This document shows positions 5,246 to 6,663 of a DNA stretch of 6,663 nucleotides, in pieces; positions within the stretch are counted from its first letter, which is position 1; every line of letters starts with the position of its first letter. The notes beneath the pieces were generated by a model. It made no database searches and was not told where the DNA came from. It saw only the letters and a program-made list of their open reading frames with translations. Source of the DNA: an uncultured bacterium (lineage in GTDB: Bacteria; Actinomycetota; Coriobacteriia; Coriobacteriales; Atopobiaceae); the NCBI GenBank assembly GCA_905214175.1, contig CAJMLD010000085.1:1-6663 (forward strand), in the 5' to 3' direction. The position numbers and the translations under genes were made by a program.

Positions 5246-6652
5246 CTACTTCGCGTACATCTGGTCAAGCGTCACAAGCAGCACGTCCTTGCGACGCTCG
5301 CACTTTCGAACGGTCCCCGGTGAGACGCTCTTTTTGGTGAAGAGCATGATGCTCTCTGTCGCATACCCCTTGACCAGGTCGCGCTTGGCGTCGAGGTCTG
5401 TTAGCTCGGCCGTTTCATCAAACTTCTCCCGGAACTTGCATTCGCCGATGAGCATCTTGTGCTCCATTGGGTCTGCCGCAATGACGTCGATGTCGTCTTG
5501 CGAGTGAGTTACGGGGTTGGTTCCCCACCAGCTCCCCAATCGCGTGACAGCGATGGGAAGTTGACCTGCGCGCGCCTGCTCGCCCAACCACTCGAGGCAC
5601 AGGCGTTCGAAGCGATGCCCGAGGTAATCATCAAGCTGCTGTTCGGGAAGGCGATGGACAAGAGCATCGCCAAAGCCCCCTTCAATATCGCTTATGCGTG
5701 GCATGACAAAGCGGAACCAGAAGTCATAACAGGCGTCGCAGATTCGATAGATTCCACGCCTACTCAAGCGCTCGTTCTCCCCAAATGGCGTGACTTTCTC
5801 GATGATGCCGAGTTGGCAAAGAGATGAGAGGTACTTGGGAATCGTGGTTGCGTCTACGCCCACTTTGTCCGCCATAAGCTTCGTCCGATTTGCGCCTCCG
5901 GCAATTGCGCGGAGGAGGGACGCGTAGAGTGCTGGTTCTGAGAATTCCTGTCGTAACAGCCCGTATGGTTCATCAAAGAGGAATCCCGAGGGGTTGAAGT
6001 AAAGGCTCGCAAGATTGTCCCTAAAGCTGCGGCTGGAATCTACCTGCTCCAGGTAGTAGGGAACACCCCCAAAGCAGCCGTAATACTCGAACTGTTCCTG
6101 CGGGGAAAGTCCGGGGAACATCTGGGCAGCTTCTAGGTAGCCCAGCGGTCCAATTTTCATCTGGGCGGTCCGTCTGCCGTAAAGGGGGCTTTTTCTCCCT
6201 AATACGTCGCTCTCCATAAAGCCCTCGTTGCTGCCGCAAAGCATCATGAACACTTCTGTTTGCTTGAAGACGTGGTCGATGGTGACCTGTAGTGCGGAGG
6301 GGATGGACTCGTTTCTTTGTGCGGCATAGGGAAGCTCGTCGAATGCGAAAACAAAGCGCTCTCGCTTGCCGCGCTCTGCGATGAACTCGAAAGCGTCCGT
6401 CCATGTGGCAAATGAACCCGTAGTGGTGGGCAAATCGAAGAACGAGTAGACGGCGCGGCTAAAATCCGCGAGGTTGTCCTTGTCGGCTTGGTCGAGGGCA
6501 GTAAAAAAGAGCGTACGCCTGTTCTCGCAGAACTTTGAGATGAGGGTGGTCTTGCCAACGCGCCTGCGCCCATACACAACAACGAGCTGGAACCTCTTGG
6601 TTGCATACAGTTGCTCGAGCTGCGCGAGTTCTCTCTGACGTCCCACGAACAT
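5246..6652 (-). CDS. AAA-type ATPase (ATPase_2) with C-terminal DUF234 PD-(D/E)XK-like domain
   Basis: A 468-residue cytoplasmic protein of the archaeal-ATPase/DUF234 group, common in anaerobic bacteria and archaea and of unproven function. It opens MFVGRQREL, the family's usual start. Walker A is G28-R-R-R-V-G33-K34-T35-T36; Walker B is F102-A-F-D105-E106; a sensor-like CGSN (139-142) and a GRR arginine pair (159-161) follow. Residues about 240-290 look like a winged helix (ANRTKLMADKVGVDATTIPKYL, 254-275, being the recognition part, key T269, T270, K273). The C-terminal DUF234 half carries D389 in DDIDV and E404-C-K406 in GECK, the spacing of a PD-(D/E)XK nuclease core, plus E349 upstream. 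The start is set by AGGAGG (6658-6663) five bases before the ATG, at the window edge. Two 60-base samples (5941-6000, 6181-6240) are 48% and 52% G+C by hand count, against 63% in pepF (481-540), hinting at later acquisition. It converges on the importer and need not relate to it. Confidence 0.9.
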   Translation of the reverse strand: MFVGRQRELAQLEQLYATKRFQLVVVYGRRRVGKTTLISKFCENRRTLFFTALDQADKDNLADFSRAVYSFFDLPTTTGSFATWTDAFEFIAERGKRERFVFAFDELPYAAQRNESIPSALQVTIDHVFKQTEVFMMLCGSNEGFMESDVLGRKSPLYGRRTAQMKIGPLGYLEAAQMFPGLSPQEQFEYYGCFGGVPYYLEQVDSSRSFRDNLASLYFNPSGFLFDEPYGLLRQEFSEPALYASLLRAIAGGANRTKLMADKVGVDATTIPKYLSSLCQLGIIEKVTPFGENERLSRRGIYRICDACYDFWFRFVMPRISDIEGGFGDALVHRLPEQQLDDYLGHRFERLCLEWLGEQARAGQLPIAVTRLGSWWGTNPVTHSQDDIDVIAADPMEHKMLIGECKFREKFDETAELTDLDAKRDLVKGYATESIMLFTKKSVSPGTVRKCERRKDVLLVTLDQMYAK

Positions 6653-6657
6653 AATGA

Positions 6658-6663
6658 CCTCCT
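6658..6663 (-). promoter_or_regulatory. Ribosome binding site of the ATPase/DUF234 gene
   Basis: A full AGGAGG on the minus strand lies five bases before the ATG at 6652, the strongest ribosome site in the window. It touches the right edge, so the promoter lies outside. Confidence 0.85.

Noticed and set aside
1..6663. tRNA, rRNA, CRISPR array, insertion sequence or attachment site
   Set aside because: No cloverleaf-like segment, regularly spaced repeat, transposase or flanking direct repeat was seen on either strand.

Overview
The window reads as ordinary chromosomal DNA from a G+C-rich, probably anaerobic Gram-positive bacterium. The best guess is an actinomycete of the Coriobacteriia (Olsenella/Atopobium/Collinsella-like). 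This rests on base composition, strong AGGAG-type ribosome sites, a lipoprotein with an RR-containing signal, and the mix of an M3B oligopeptidase, an NMT1/SsuA-like importer and an ATPase_2/DUF234 protein. No taxonomic marker gene is present, so the placement is tentative.

Layout, left to right. Positions 1-1764 (minus) hold oligoendopeptidase F, running off the left edge with only its last residues missing. Positions 1882-2394 (minus) hold a YbhB/YbcL-type PEBP protein. Positions 2395-2707 form a 313-base divergent intergenic region with a probable promoter on each strand; its right-hand ~100 bases contain four perfect inverted repeats just before the transporter operon. Positions 2708-3802 (plus) encode a substrate-binding lipoprotein. 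It is followed after 12 bases by a single gene (3815-5233) that fuses the membrane permease and the ATPase of a NitT/TauT/SsuABC-type importer. Positions 5246-6652 (minus) hold an AAA-type ATPase with a C-terminal PD-(D/E)XK-like DUF234 domain; it converges on the transporter gene with 12 bases between the stop codons, and its ribosome site touches the right edge.

How the genes work together. The lipoprotein and the permease-ATPase fusion should make a complete two-gene importer: the lipoprotein captures an unknown small solute outside the membrane, and a homodimer of the fusion supplies two permease halves and two ATPase domains. The peptidase and PEBP genes form a separate leftward pair with no evident link to it. 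The ATPase/DUF234 gene looks independent and has lower G+C in sampled stretches, suggesting a different history.

The most interesting points are the permease-ATPase fusion, its ATPase domain with Asp in place of the first Walker A glycine, and the array of inverted repeats before the operon. I see no convincing sign of a wholly new system, RNA gene, CRISPR array or mobile element.
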